The notes below the pieces were generated by a model. That model was not told where the DNA came from. It saw nothing but the letters and a program-made list of their open reading frames with translations, and made no database searches. The translations under genes and the position numbers were made by a program. Below are positions 9,450 to 20,166 of a stretch of DNA of 64,000 nucleotides, piece by piece (position 1 is the first letter of the stretch; the number at the start of each line of letters is the position of its first letter). Origin of the DNA: Ancistrus triradiatus (lineage: Eukaryota; Chordata; Actinopteri; Siluriformes; Loricariidae). The DNA lies in the NCBI GenBank assembly GCA_025084515.1, contig JAJAGP010000440.1, positions 7,501 to 71,500 of the forward strand. The letters run 5' to 3'.

Positions 9450-10437
9450 TAATTTTGGTGAGAGATAGATTTTGAGAGGGGGTGCCTCATTGGACTGAGA
9501 GAAGCAGGATGGATGTTTTTGGGTCATTCTCACCTAGCTGTTAGGAGGTGCTGGGAGCAGGGGTTTTATGGGGGCACACACACGGTGACCAGGCTCCGGA
9601 GGGCTCAGACAGACCCCCAGCAAAGAGGATCGTTTGATCCACCGACAAGCATGAGCAGCTCCTACAGATTGGTTATTCACCATCCAGACACAGGGGGCAT
9701 CTTCACTACACACCCGTCTCTGGCTGGACCATTTAAAGGTACATAGCAAATGGAAATTTGTTGTCACGGTGCCCGTTATTTGCCCTGCCTTTGTTTGCAG
9801 TGGTGTTGGAGACACCTGTTCTGCTCTGGACTGGAGCCGTTTGGTCTTTGGTGATGAATCCAGGTTCTGTTTGGCATCTGATGACAGTCCAGCTCGAGTA
9901 TGGAGGCCTCGTGTGACGCTTCAGTCCTGCCTTTGCTGAGGAGTGACACCCTGCCCCACTGCTGGTGTGGTGATCTGGGGAGCCATCGCAGTAGTGATAC
10001 GAGGGACCCTAACAACTCAGCGACTACATGTGTTGTCTCTCATAGCAGGGCTTCCAAATGGCATTTTTCAGCAGGATAATGTTCGCCCACACAGGAATGT
10101 CTCTGCCAGATTGTAGCACGTCCTTGGCCTGCCTGGTTGCCAGATTTATCGGCAATCGAGCATTTATGGGATGAGTTGGGATGCCAGCTTGGGCAACCTA
10201 TGAGTGTGCAGGATCTACAGACCCACCTGTAACATCTGTGGGGAAATGTGCCCCAGGATACCATACAGGACCTGTAAACCTTCATGATCAACCCTATCTC
10301 ATCTTGTATCCAGGCTTGAGGCGGCCTAACAGGAGCCTCCTTCCCCAATAAATTTATCTTATCGCTCTAGTATTGTAATCACTTACATAGATCATCATTA
10401 CATTCAGACATATAAAGTTTCATTCGATTCCAAATTG
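9450..10437 (+). pseudogene. nearly full-length Tc1-like transposase remnant, family T3
   Basis: Plus-strand frames give, in order, a degraded N-terminal DNA-binding region (about 9513-9740), a FSDESRF-like block with LASDD near 9850-9890, a GVVIWGAI-like block near 9965, QQDNVRPH (the region of the second catalytic aspartate) near 10070, and LPDLSAIEHLWDEL-like sequence near 10140-10175 at the third acidic residue. Many stops and frameshifts separate them. The end resembles the end of the T3 copy at 55868. Inactive. Confidence 0.75.
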
Positions 10438-10439
10438 CC

Positions 10440-10990
10440 GGACCTGTCATTTCTCTTACCGAGAACACTGACACGCATTAAACCCGGCGTAGTTTGAGGC
10501 GCAGTTTGTTGGCAACACGATCTGGCCTCCTTCCTAGCCTCGGGGTGTAAATCATATTCCCTTATTGATTAGCTCCTGCTGCTTTACGACACAGGCATTG
10601 TAAATGTCACTTTTTAACAGCCCGCGGATTTGATATCAATCTGATTAAAATATTTACTTCAGTAAAGCCCCGGCCGTACGCCGAACAGCCCCAATCTGCC
10701 GCTAATGATTACTTAAGCGATTAAGGAGCATGCAGATGACTATATGGCCATCAATTTGTGCCGCAGGGTAAACAGCGGCTCCTGTTTGAGCTAAGCGCCG
10801 AGATGAAGTACCAGCTTGGAGAGGATTAACGAGAAAACCCGCAAGTCGAAGTCTTTTCTTTACCCCGAGCAAAGATGGGGGCCCTTGTTTATCTGCCTCA
10901 GAGATGCTTCACAAACACCGTAAAAATACCACGTCCTCTCCAGATGCTGTTAAGCAAACTCACAGTCTAGGGCTGTCATTTTATTAAGTA
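10440..10990. promoter_or_regulatory. unique block rich in homeodomain motifs; candidate enhancer
   Basis: Not repeated in the window and free of simple repeats. It holds many TAAT/ATTA/GATTA motifs in a GC-moderate background, for example TGATATCAATCTGATTAAAA and TAATGATTACTTAAGCGATT, plus TATGGCCATCAATTTG. This looks like a vertebrate developmental conserved non-coding element. Conservation could not be tested. Confidence 0.4.
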
Positions 10991-11039
10991 AGAACGGGAA
11001 GGTGACAGGAACCAGGTTTATTAACATTAGCCAACGTGA

Positions 11040-11230
11040 GAGAAACCTTTAGTTGCTTAGAAGTTACCCCGGGTTCCTTTGCGACCTCGTGAGCTAGTGC
11101 TAACTACTGTTGGTCACAACTCATTCAGATTCTTCCTTTTGTACCCAGTCTGTCTGATTGTAGATTGCTGGAGTCCAAACTCTTTAGGGATGGCTTTGTA
11201 ACCTTTTTCAGCTCAAACCACTTAACCTAC
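11040..11230 (-). repeat. Tc1-like fragment, family T1, N-terminal part
   Basis: Contains TTTAGTTGCTTAGAAGTTACC and GAGTCCAAACTCTTTAGGGATGG, the reverse complement of the helix-turn-helix coding part seen in the T1 copy at 15400-16092. No open frame remains. Confidence 0.6.
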
Positions 11231-11320
11231 AGAACCAGTTCAAACCCCGTTATGTAGATAATCACGCTGTGGGGGGCGCTGTGTGTTTTGGAGTTGATCC
11301 AATTTATCGTTTCTAATAGA

Positions 11321-11633
11321 TTTAAGTTTAAAAATGTTAAAATCTCCCATAGAAATGCACTGAGGTGATGCTTAGATTCAAATTATAACGGACAAAATTC
11401 AAACTGTAACTGAAATCGATGATGTCATCAGAGAGTACACACACACACACACACACACAACACCATATTCCATACAAGGCACGCACACTCCACACAAGTG
11501 CCAAACATGTCACAAATGAGAAACCCACACACCAACACACACTCACACAATACACACAATAGAAGTGTGCCAAACACTTGCAACACACACTCCACACATG
11601 ACACATACACACAACACACACAACACACAGACG

Positions 11634-11675
<42 letters not shown>

Positions 11676-11925
11676 ACACACACACACACAATAATACACC
11701 ACATAATCACAGCACATATCCCACACAGGACACCCACACCCCACCCACCTGCCACACGCACATGCAACATATACATGACGCACACACACACATACACACA
11801 GTGACACACACATAAACCCAGATGGGGCCAAAGTATTGGGACACAAACCCACATTCTTTCTTTTTGCCACATGTCAAGCTCTGTTGTATTTCATTCTGGA
11901 AATGCAGATCTTGCTTTAATCTGTC
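11321..11925. mobile_element. interspersed repeat with a CA-rich core (first copy)
   Basis: The left flank (11338-11430) and right flank (11827-11915) match the flanks of a second copy at 61212-61885: AATCTCCCATAGAAATG, TTAGATTCAAATTATAAC and AATCGATGATGTCA on the left; AAGTATTGGGACA, CAAGC-CTGTTGTA and GGAAATGCAGATCT on the right. Between them lies about 380 bp of CA-rich DNA (11437-11815) instead of the 31-bp minisatellite found in the other copy. The family is not identified. The 177- and 109-codon frames here are CA-repeat translations. Confidence 0.6.
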
Positions 11926-11977
11926 ATCCATCCGTATGTGATCTCAGATGGAGGCACGCCAACTTGGGTAAAAGTTG

Positions 11978-12039
11978 CACACCCACCCACACACACACGC
12001 ACGCACGCACACGCACACACACACACACACACACACAAA
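11978..12039 (+). repeat. (CA)n microsatellite with CGCA variants
   Basis: CA/CG-CA repeat; the mixed CACG units are visible at 11998-12014. Confidence 0.95.
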
Positions 12040-12125
12040 CAGCTGGTCTGCTGAATATCTGACTGATACCAAATCTCTGCAAACACACAGAGAGTCCACA
12101 TTGGTTAAGCAAATGAGGCTGAAAC

Positions 12126-12130
12126 AACAC

Positions 12131-12198
<68 letters not shown>
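12126..12198 (+). repeat. (CA)n microsatellite, about 36 units
   Basis: Almost pure CA run with one CG near its start. Confidence 0.97.
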
Positions 12199-12199
<1 letters not shown>

Positions 12200-12200
<1 letters not shown>

Positions 12201-12395
12201 AAGCCTCTCAGGGAGATTAATAAGCGGCGAGTGCTTATCATATTCCAATTTCCATGTTGGTCCAGAGAGCTGCTGATAAGAGCGTAATGTAAACACGTTC
12301 CTCAAGCCATTATCACGACTCCGGCTTAGAGCAGGGGTGTCTCTTCAGGCTGATGTCTTCCCTCTTAAAAAAAATTGTTTTTAGGACATGGGTAC
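12200..12395. promoter_or_regulatory. small unique block next to a CA array
   Basis: Positions 12200-12310 contain GGAGATTAATAAGCGG, TGCTTATCATATTCCAATTT and CTGATAAGAGCG (GATA-like). It is unrepeated. A regulatory role is only a possibility. Confidence 0.2.
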
Positions 12396-12480
12396 GCTGG
12401 AAAACCAGCAAGACCGGCAAAACTATTCAGTTTAACCAGTTACCAGCACCAGGCCAGCATGAACCAGCATAAACCAACTT
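12396..12480. repeat. CCAGCATNAACCAGC repeat piece
   Basis: Short runs of CCAGCA/ACCAG words (GGCCAGCATGAACCAGCATA) resemble a dispersed fish repeat. Too short to classify. Confidence 0.4.
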
Positions 12481-12589
12481 GGACCTTGACTTAGTCTTGC
12501 CCATTGACCATCATCCAATACACAACATATCCTGGCCGTTGCTGTTTTAAAACACAATAAAAAAGAATCTCTCCTCAATAAATTATTAT

Positions 12590-13350
12590 TGATAACAAAA
12601 CCGCATGTGCCATAATTATTTGCACCCCTAGACATTCTTACAAACAAAATGAAGTGCTTTTTCATTTATGTTTTCCGTTCTATGAGTTGATCAGAGCATC
12701 CTGTTTCACTGGGGTATATATACAGTAGTCAAATTCCCTTAGTTATTCTTCAACAAGAGAACACAATGTGATAATGTTGTTCTTGAAAATGCCCATATTT
12801 ATAGTTAGAGTAAAAATGAAAGAGTGCCGATCAAACTGGAACTCTGACAAAATTGCCTGGACGAGAACCCAAGTTTATTTTGCCCCCACACCCAGTGAGG
12901 ATTATTGTAAGCGAGGCAAAAAACACAAAGATCAATGTTGGAGGGTCACCAAGCCTTCAAAAGTACCATCAGAAGCCACCTCCGTGCCAACACATCATTA
13001 GGAAAAAGCTATTCCTGTGACTGTGGTAGCATAGCGACTAAGGTACTGGACTCAAATCCCACCTCTGTTGGGTCCTTTGAGCAAGGCCCTTGACCCACAA
13101 TTGCTTGGACTGTAAGACTGTATCAGTAGTAAGTCGCTCTGGATAAGGGCGTCTGCTGAATGCTGTAAATGTACATGTATTGAGAGTTTGACTGGAAATG
13201 TGCTTTTTTGACAATACACACTCAAGGTGGATTTGTTGTAAAAAACAAGAACGATACACCGAAAAGAACCTGATGCCCACTGCTAAGGCCCTGGGAGCCT
13301 CGTTAGGGTACCATGGCATCACCATGAATACCAAGAAGTTTTAAATCTGT
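12590..13350 (+). pseudogene. Tc1-like transposase remnant (T4) interrupted by a SINE
   Basis: Positions 12590-12630 carry GTGCCATAATTATTTGCACC, a typical end of this Tc1 group. Positions 12860-13015 encode AKKHKDQCWRVT and SEATS-like sequence from the helix-turn-helix half of the transposase. After a SINE at 13019-13177, transposase-like sequence resumes (TTTTTGACAATACACACTCA, then GAAAAGAACCTGATGCCCAC at about 13262), the part around the DDE core. Stops and frameshifts are frequent. The SINE therefore landed inside the transposase gene, and the transposon is older than the SINE insertion. Confidence 0.65.
13019..13177 (+). repeat. tRNA-derived SINE inserted in a T4 element
   Basis: The head CTGTGGTAGCATAGCGACTA resembles a tRNA A-box region. 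ACTCAAATCCC stands for the B box. The body GCAAGGCCCTTGACCCACAA and the conserved 3' block GGATAAGGGCGTCTGCTGAA follow. Related copies lie at 40550-40675, 47447-47625, 58168-58305 and 62672-62878. It would be transcribed by RNA polymerase III and mobilised by a LINE. Confidence 0.8.
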
Positions 13351-13419
13351 CTGAATCTGTCTGAAACTAAAATACGTTTAGATAAAAACATAGTGCTTCA
13401 AAAGAAACGATTCCCACAC

Positions 13420-13672
13420 CCTCCTCCATCTCGCGTTATATCCTTCTGCACACGTCCCGTCTCCCGGAGCATGTCAGAGTGCTATCACGTCTTAATTGTG
13501 ATGTTTGCGAGTCCCTCATGGCCCAAGCGAGAGAGAGGGAACAGTAATTCAGCAGGGTGACAGATGGCCGTGGCCCCTGCGGCTACACAACAATGGAGAA
13601 TTACTGCAGCATGTTGGTCGCAATTGATCAAGAAAGTGCGGCCGCTGTAATGGCACTAATTAACGCCGGGTG
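13420..13672. promoter_or_regulatory. unique block; candidate conserved non-coding element
   Basis: Contains ACAACAATGGAGAATTACTG (SOX-like ACAATGG), CAATTGATCAAGAAAG and GGCACTAATTAACGCC (homeodomain). It is unrepeated and ends at a CA array. Function inferred only. Confidence 0.35.

Positions 13673-13674
<2 letters not shown>

Positions 13675-13715
<41 letters not shown>
13675..13715 (+). repeat. (CA)n microsatellite
   Basis: About 20 AC units. Confidence 0.97.
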
Positions 13716-13717
<2 letters not shown>

Positions 13718-13916
13718 GCTCAACGCGACAGCCTGCCATCTCCAGAATGAGGAGACTTTGTTCAACACATTTGCTGCAGTTACTGTAACCCAAACAATTT
13801 AGAAACCATTCAAAAGGTTAGAGTTTATAGAGTTTATGGATAGAGTTTATGGATATCAAATTTACAATTAAATTAAATTAAAACACACAACATCATATTA
13901 CAATGTTGCATTGACC

Positions 13917-15005
13917 ATTGCAGATTTCCTTGCAAGTCGCCATTTGATGTTATCTAAGCCAAATTAGCATGCGCATAGACAGTGACGTTTATTAATGAAT
14001 GACGGATGCATGGCACCTTCTTCAATATGCTGTGAAGGGTTAGGCCACTGTGGTCCAACCACTCCACTGGTCAAATACCTTGTCCCTTTGGTAGTAGACT
14101 CGCACTACCGAACACTTCAAAATGTCAGAAGGGGCACTCAGGAACCGAACGTGATTTATACAGACGATGGTGAATGAACTTGTGTATAATGAACGGTATG
14201 TTCCACACAAAAATTTTTCCGCTGTTGACAAAAACTCACCCACTGATCAGCGTCACTTCTGGTGATGGCCAAAGAGACTCAAATTGGGCTACAGAAATCT
14301 GAAAGTATTCAGTTGGAAAGACACTGGAAACCTACGAGACGATGAAACTCTCTGTGCTCCTACCCATTTTTCTAACATCAGATGTACGCATTTGCGTTTT
14401 TCTGTGAGAAGTAAAGGGACATCATCACTTGAAGAAGACATGTTGTTTGTCTTGTCTTCAAAACATGAACAAGGTGGCGAAATTCGAAATAAATGGTGTC
14501 TGAGGCTAAAAAACTGTATCGTGTTCGCTGTGTAATGGCCTTAAGACTTACTGATGCTGATTAATAGACGTTTGAGAAGTCAGTGATGTGCTGCCTCATG
14601 TGATACAAGCAGTGATGTGCGGTCAAGCCCTCTAACCCTTCACCAAAGGGGCAACAAACAGGTGTGTGTGTGAAATATTATACAGATATTTATTTCATGA
14701 ATAAAGTAAATTCATAAACGTCAACCAATTCAAAACGCTATTCTCCAAATCTGACTGAGAAATCTGACCAGTCAAAACTGCTCATTAGAATGGATTCTGT
14801 CCACGTGCCTGTGTGCCCCTTCTGACATTTTGAAGGGTTCGGTATTGTGAGTCTTTTAACAAACAGACAAGGAATCTGACCAGTTGTATTTATGATTGTA
14901 ACTACAGTGGTGGGCCCATAGTGGTATAACCCTTCTCAGCACCTCAGGTCCGTATTCCTTTGGCTTAGATAACGGTAAATGGTGACTTGCAAGGAAATCT
15001 GCAAT
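13917..15005. mobile_element. 1.1-kb element with long terminal inverted repeats, family unknown
   Basis: The left end (13917-14135) and the right end read in reverse (15005-14790) match over about 200 bases with indels. Matching blocks are ATTGCAGATTTCCTTGCAAG, TTATCTAAGCCAAA, GAAGGGTTA-(G/A)CCACT, CCTTGTC, GACTC-CA(C/A)TACCGAAC and TTCAAAATGTCAGAAGGGGC. The 650-bp core has no clear transposase; its longest frame is 83 codons (14284-14535). Related core sequence occurs at 59345-59790. The long inverted ends suggest a foldback-like non-autonomous DNA transposon. Confidence 0.7.
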
Positions 15006-15180
15006 AATATTTTCTGGCAAATGAGTGGTGTGTTTGGTGTTTAACTACTTAATGTTTTCGCTACGTAATGTTTTGACCTTTTGCACAAGCCTGACCGCTA
15101 ATCAAGCTTTTTCCGTACCTAACATCTATCCGTTGCTCTCCGTTTATTTTCATTTTCTCATATGATGTTCGGTGAAGCTC

Positions 15181-15199
15181 TGCTGCCATCTACTGCACC
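15181..15199 (-). promoter_or_regulatory. CTCF-like motif
   Basis: TGCTGCCATCTACTGCACC; the minus strand reads GCAGTAGATGGCAGCA, close to the CTCF core. Similar words lie at 18562-18578 and 40985-41003. Motif match only. Confidence 0.25.
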
Positions 15200-15214
15200 A
15201 CGTAAGTAACGCCA

Positions 15215-15312
15215 TCAATCCTGCCCAGACACGGGGAGAACATACAAACTCCACCGAGAATCAAACCAGGAACGTCTTGAGCTGTGAGCTGACCACTGCA
15301 CCACCGTACCTC
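15215..15312 (-). repeat. SINE fragment, reverse orientation
   Basis: Contains ACACGGGGAGAACATACAAA, GAGAATCAAACCAGG and GACCACTGCACCACCGT; reversed these give ACGGTGGTGCAGTGGTC, a B-box-like GGTTTGATTC and the TTTGTATGTTCTCCCCGTGT block. Same type as 52818-53095. Confidence 0.6.
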
Positions 15313-15399
15313 CAATACTACCAAACCACCAAACCCCCAAACTACAAAGCACCACCATCATACTGTTATATTTTAAAGAACAGGGATCTATCATAGTCT

Positions 15400-16092
15400 G
15401 ATCTCCACAATACACATTTGTGGAAGTGTATCACGGTACAAACTAAGGAGAAAAGGTTACAAAACCATCTCTAAAGAGTTTGGACTCCACCAATCCACAG
15501 TCAGACAGATTGTGTACAAATGGAGGAAATTCAAGATCATTGTTACCCTCCCCAGGAGTGGCCGACCAACAAAGATCACTCCAAGAACAAAGTGTGTAAT
15601 AGTCCATGAGGTCACAAAGGAACCCAGGATAACTTCTAAGAAACTGAAGGCCTCTCTCATGCTGGCTAATGGTAAAACAGAACTTCTTGGTTTAAATAAG
15701 AAGTGTTATTCAAGTGTTATTCCAGCAAAAAAAAACCTTATATTGTCTGTGAAACATGGTGGTGGTAGTATCATGGTATGTTGTTTTGCTGCACCTGGGC
15801 CAGGACGGCTCACCATTCTGATTTATAGTAGCAAATTAATAAATAAAGGCAAATGAACTGAATCTCAAGACAATGTGGATCATGCAGCAAGAGAATGACT
15901 CTAAGCATGCAAAGAATGGCTAAAGAAGAATAGAGGTAATGTTTTGGAATGGCCCAAGTCAAAGTCCAGACCTTAATCCAATAGAAATGTTGTGGAAGGA
16001 CCTGAAGTGAGCTGTTAATATGAGGAAACCCACCAACATCCCCCCTTTTTATCTAATTTCTTTAAGTGGGTTCTCTTTATCTACTTGTAGGC
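15400..16092 (+). pseudogene. Tc1-type transposase remnant (T1), plus strand
   Basis: From 15440 the frames encode a helix-turn-helix region that includes FGLHQSTVRQIVYKWRKF-like sequence and a following GRPTKITPRTK stretch, the second DNA-binding part of Tc1 transposase. Positions 15745-15810 encode KHGGGSIMVCCFAAPGPGRL. The QQENDSKHAKNG-like second catalytic region lies near 15880 and the SPDLNPIEMLWKDLK region near 15965-16005. Deletions and stops interrupt it; the longest frame is 114 codons at 15512-15856. It ends near 16092 in AAGTGGGTTCTCTTTATCTA, also present inside the complete T1 copy at 3819-4885. It is the best-preserved T1 coding remnant here. Confidence 0.8.
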
Positions 16093-16430
16093 AGCTTTGA
16101 ATCCGGAGTGGGTCATTGTATATAAATGATCTGTCCAGAGGTTTCCAGTTCACTGAGCCGATGCTTCCATTTGCTGTCTGAGAAACTACCTGCAACCGCT
16201 GCAGTTTTTCAGCTCCGTCACGTCCAGACTGCTGAGTGTCTGACTTACAGAACTTCCTCTCACTCTCTAGACCCTGAATAATGAATCGTTGAGAAGATAA
16301 GAACAGAATGAGTAATAAATGTCGGGTTTCAAAAGCACTTAATTATCTGTTGATTGCCTGGTAGGATAATCTGTGAGTTTTTCCTGAGATGCACCACTGG
16401 ATGCACAGTGTGCCTAAGCTTTATTTATTA
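16093..16430. other. no gene recognised
   Basis: Unique sequence of average composition; no coding, RNA or repeat feature identified. Confidence 0.4.
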
Positions 16431-17010
16431 GAGATGCAACGAAGCAACAAACCGAGGCTGAAACCGAATATGAACAGATCTAGCTGAAAACTTGAGTTGC
16501 TTTCTGATCTTTGGCCCAGAGTAAAGAGAAAAACCTTCACTCGTACAATTTTCCTGTAGCAGTAAGAAAATGCTTCACAACGCGATTTTTGAAGTTAGGC
16601 CGGTGGTTCATGAGGTGGTTTACAGAGGTTCATGTTCCTGTAGGGTTCATTTCAGTTCAGATAAAAAGAGAAATCACAAGCGAGATGCAGGCAATGACTA
16701 ACAAGGGATCTCCAATAACAAAACTACCAGCGTCCGACCTAATGCATCTCTACAAATCATGCAATTGTGAAAAACAAAACAGACAAAGCTGTTAAATAAT
16801 TAAGCATCTTCCTCATTACTTAACCCCACTTTTTTATGATCAGGGTCACGGCGGCACACAGGGAACACTTTTTCACCAACAAGGAATGGGTTCAGTTCTG
16901 GTTCATAAATCCAATTTTGAATCTTTCGGGGCATTCTGACCAAAAATAAATTGGTTTGGAACCTGAAAAGTTTGTTCCCAGGTGGAACCAAAAGACAGTC
17001 GGTTTCTACA
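16431..17010. repeat. degenerate hAT-like repeat region
   Basis: Contains AGAGATGCAACGAA and CCGAGGCTGAAACCGAA, typical words of hAT-type non-autonomous elements of fish. At 16880-17010 repeated GGTT/GGAACC words occur (GGGTTCAGTTCTGGTTC, GGTTTGGAACCTGAA). No borders or transposase were found. The 94-codon frame at 16511 is not convincing. Confidence 0.3.
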
Positions 17011-18439
17011 GTGCGATCAAAATGTCGTTCGCCTTAACAGCCGAAGTCTAAAGAATTATCTTAGGAAATAAATATCTGTCCTAAATACATCTAATTCACA
17101 TCTGAATGAGAGGAAACTAGTACGAGTGAACCCATGCAACACCTGCTGACTGAAAACAGAATCACAGTCTTGGAAGATAGAAAGAAATCTGAGATCGCTC
17201 TACTTTCTTTTCCATTTTCGTTAAGTGTTTCCAGTTATAGAAAAACACAGAGATAAGTACAGTACTGTATTCAGTGTTTTCATGATGTGTTTTAATTAAT
17301 ATTAATGTTTAAAATAAACCAATGTGCACAGTATCTCAACACTGTGCATAGGTGGTAAGTAATGAAGCACTTCTGTAACATAATATACTTTTTACTCACT
17401 GCATTTTCAAACAGGTTCGTTACTTTAGCTTTTATGAACGTGTTAATTTAGCTATTTGTGTCTGTTTTTTTATTTAGGCAATTCCATCCGGCTCCTAATG
17501 ACGTGCCAATCGAAATCCCAGGTTTATATTCAGGTGCGTCGGACAGGGGGTAAAGGTGGACCTGTGTACCTGGGGCTTTACGTGGTTGGGGGCACTCCGA
17601 CAGCCTGGGAAATAAATGTATTTTGGTTTGTAATTTTCATACTCTGTTACTATAGAAATACATAATATCGGACCATTCGCCGTTATGTATATACTTATAG
17701 TCTATATTTCAAGTTCTGCTGATCTGCATATCGTGTTCTTTCATTTATCCTCCCACCCCTTCCTCAGGCGCACCAGTGGTTTGACCCTCCTGCGCGCTGA
17801 TCGATCGTTTAACGGCAGTGTGGCTGATTTAGCGGTGAAGACCTGGCTCAGATGAAACCGTCATCGCGATTTCAAAAATGCAAGCAGCAGAGCGAGAGAT
17901 AGAAACCAAGAAGAGGGCATTTCTGACACATTTCTTTCAGAAACCAGGTGAGCTTGAAGTGTCCCAAACAGCAAATATGCTTTAGTAGTAATGTCCTGTT
18001 CAGTACTTTAGCGGTCATCTACATACAATACAGTGCGGGACTTTCAGCAGTCAGTTTCAGTTTTTAGTAAAACAGAGTTTTTTCTGCTGTCATAACCCAG
18101 CTAACTTAGCCTCAGCCCAGCAGCTAACTGGTAAAATGCGCCCTCAGGAAGAAAGAGCTGCTCCTCTTTTTCTCATGCACTGGCAAATACTGGACAAGGT
18201 GAGCTCACCAAGGTAGTTGACAAGGTGTTTCCACTTTCAAGAAAAAAAAGTAAAACTTCAGTAAAATCTATAAACTTCTACTTTTACAGATTACTAGTAC
18301 TTTTCCTTAAAGAATCGGAGCCTCCTCGTTTTACGTATTTTAGTGCATCATTAAATCTGTGTTCCTTGCTGAGTGTGATGGTTGCTGCACAGCAGCTGCA
18401 TAACATCAGGCCTGTCATTACACTGTATTACAGCAGTGC
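17011..18439. other. no confirmed gene; one weak exon candidate
   Basis: Mostly unique sequence. Positions 17768-17949 have a possible 3' splice site (TTCCTCAG), an ATG near 17878 opening a 23-codon frame (MQAAEREIETKKRAFLTHFF and on), and a good 5' splice site CAG/GTGAGC at about 17947. No known protein is recognised, so it is kept only as a candidate. Confidence 0.2.
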
Positions 18440-18466
18440 AACACACACACACACACACACACACAC
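18440..18466 (+). repeat. (CA)n microsatellite
   Basis: About 13 CA units. Confidence 0.95.
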
Positions 18467-18561
18467 TGTCCCACGCTGATTCACCTAATCTAAAATGCTA
18501 ATCAGCTCCAGAATACAGAACGTTGCTGGATGGAAGCCTTCTGTTGTAATGCATTTTCCGT

Positions 18562-18578
18562 ACAGCAGAGGGCACTGC
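18562..18578 (+). promoter_or_regulatory. CTCF-like motif
   Basis: ACAGCAGAGGGCACTGC resembles the CTCF core CAGNAGGGGGCNCTG. Single-motif evidence only. Confidence 0.25.
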
Positions 18579-18599
18579 GTTACCGTAACAGCCAAGAGT

Positions 18600-19639
18600 G
18601 TAACGAGCTAACTGTGCTAAATTTTGAGAAACCGATCTTAGGGGTTATGTAACATCACACACGCGCACACACACTGCTTTGCAGTTGTGTTGCGCTGAAA
18701 TGTTCATCAGATCGTTAGATTTATGGATTGTACTCCATTCAGATCCATCTCTCGGATTAAGTGGTAATTAGCATGCTTGTATGTGCAGCCTAGCTAAATA
18801 AACAGGGGCTCTGTAAAGCCCTCCGGTTTCCCCTCAAATTAAAAGCTAGCAAAAACGAGAAATGGGAAGAGGATGCTGAAAGAAGTGAGATTTAGATCAT
18901 GACTAAAGCTTATTGTTTGTGTTTTCTCCATGTGCAGAATGAATCTGACACACCATGCTAGCAAGTGAGAAACCATAAGAATAGGCACATTTTACAAAGA
19001 AGCGTCTCCTGTTGCTATTTTTACAGGTTTATTAATCGTATTGGAGCCACTGAACGGGTGCGTCTTTGTCAGGGCGTGTAAAACATGAATATTATAAAGC
19101 AGAGTCCCTCACGGTGATACAAGTGCAAATTTAAGGTATGTCATGTAAACCATTAATTAAAAACTACTTAGTACACTGAGAAATACCAGTTGTCCATGTG
19201 TTAGCTGGACCTGGTCTCTAATATTAGACTTTACAATGAAATATAATGATTAATATTCTTCCGAGTTTAATTAATTTATTTATTTTTTACATTTTGCATC
19301 ACCCCGTATCCCATCAATGCCTTTTTTCATAAGAAATCCATAATATTTTACTTTAAAAATAAACATTTTAGTCCAGAGTTTTCTGGCACTGTTGCCTGTT
19401 GCTTGCTTTGTTTGGGGTCCAGACTAATGTCTAATTTATAAATGTGACGGACACTGTGTTCTCCAAAGATAGGCGTCTTAGCCCCTTGACCCCTTAGCAG
19501 GAAAAGCAGGTTAAAGCAGGGACATGTTGAACTTATTTGAACTTTCTTCTCTGTTAAAAAAACAACAACAAGAAACAGTTTTCAGCCAATAGAGTAAAAT
19601 GACGCACAAAATGAGTACCAACATCTAGATTTTTAATTA
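18600..19639. other. no gene recognised
   Basis: AT-moderate unique DNA without open frames of note or recognised repeats. Confidence 0.4.
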
Positions 19640-19860
19640 GTGTATAATAATTGTAAAATCATCACAGTAAGACGTCTATAAATAAATTTATTCAGGATCT
19701 GATCTCGATCTCGTCTAATTATGATTTATTGCCCCTAAGTGTTTACTCATGTCGAAAATTAATTCGCTTTCATTTAACAAACTTCATATTGGATTGATGG
19801 CCGTGCACTTTTTAATTAGCGCCGCTTAATTGCTAATCAATCCAAAACAAATTTATTAGA
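19640..19860. promoter_or_regulatory. homeodomain-site-rich unique block; candidate enhancer
   Basis: Dense TAATTA-type sites: TCGTCTAATTATGATTTATT, AAAATTAATTCGC, TTTTTAATTAGCGCCGCTTA and ATTGCTAATCAATCC, with GATTGATGGCCGTG between them. Unrepeated and free of simple sequence. Conservation could not be tested. Confidence 0.4.
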
Positions 19861-20044
19861 GGGTTTCTCAAAGGGCTGCTGATTGAAACTGACCCAGTGG
19901 AACCACAGTAAGCCTTAAACACCGCAGCCAGTGCACAGAGCGGGGGGAATTCTCGTTTACTGGAAAGTAGTCTGCTAAAAACTGTCATAAATGAAGCCCA
20001 TGGTAGAACAGTGGGCATTTCTTTAAAAAAAAAAGATCTGTTAT

Positions 20045-20166
20045 ACTGATGGGTCTGAGCACAATCCCTGTATCCACTGGGTGATGGTCCATCCCAGATG
20101 TCTCCGAGCCCAGAGAAGTCGACACCGCTTCTGGACATGGTTATAACATAAGGCTTCTTTTCTAAG
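20045..20166 (-). repeat. Tc1-like fragment, family T2
   Basis: GGTGATGGTCCATCCCAGATG and CACCGCTTCTGGACATGGTT match other T2 copies. No coding frame is left; the 101-codon minus frame upstream lacks transposase motifs. Confidence 0.6.

Noticed and set aside
11337..11870. 177-codon minus-strand frame rich in Cys and Val
   Set aside because: It is a translation of CA-rich repeat DNA; alternative frames are also open for the same reason.
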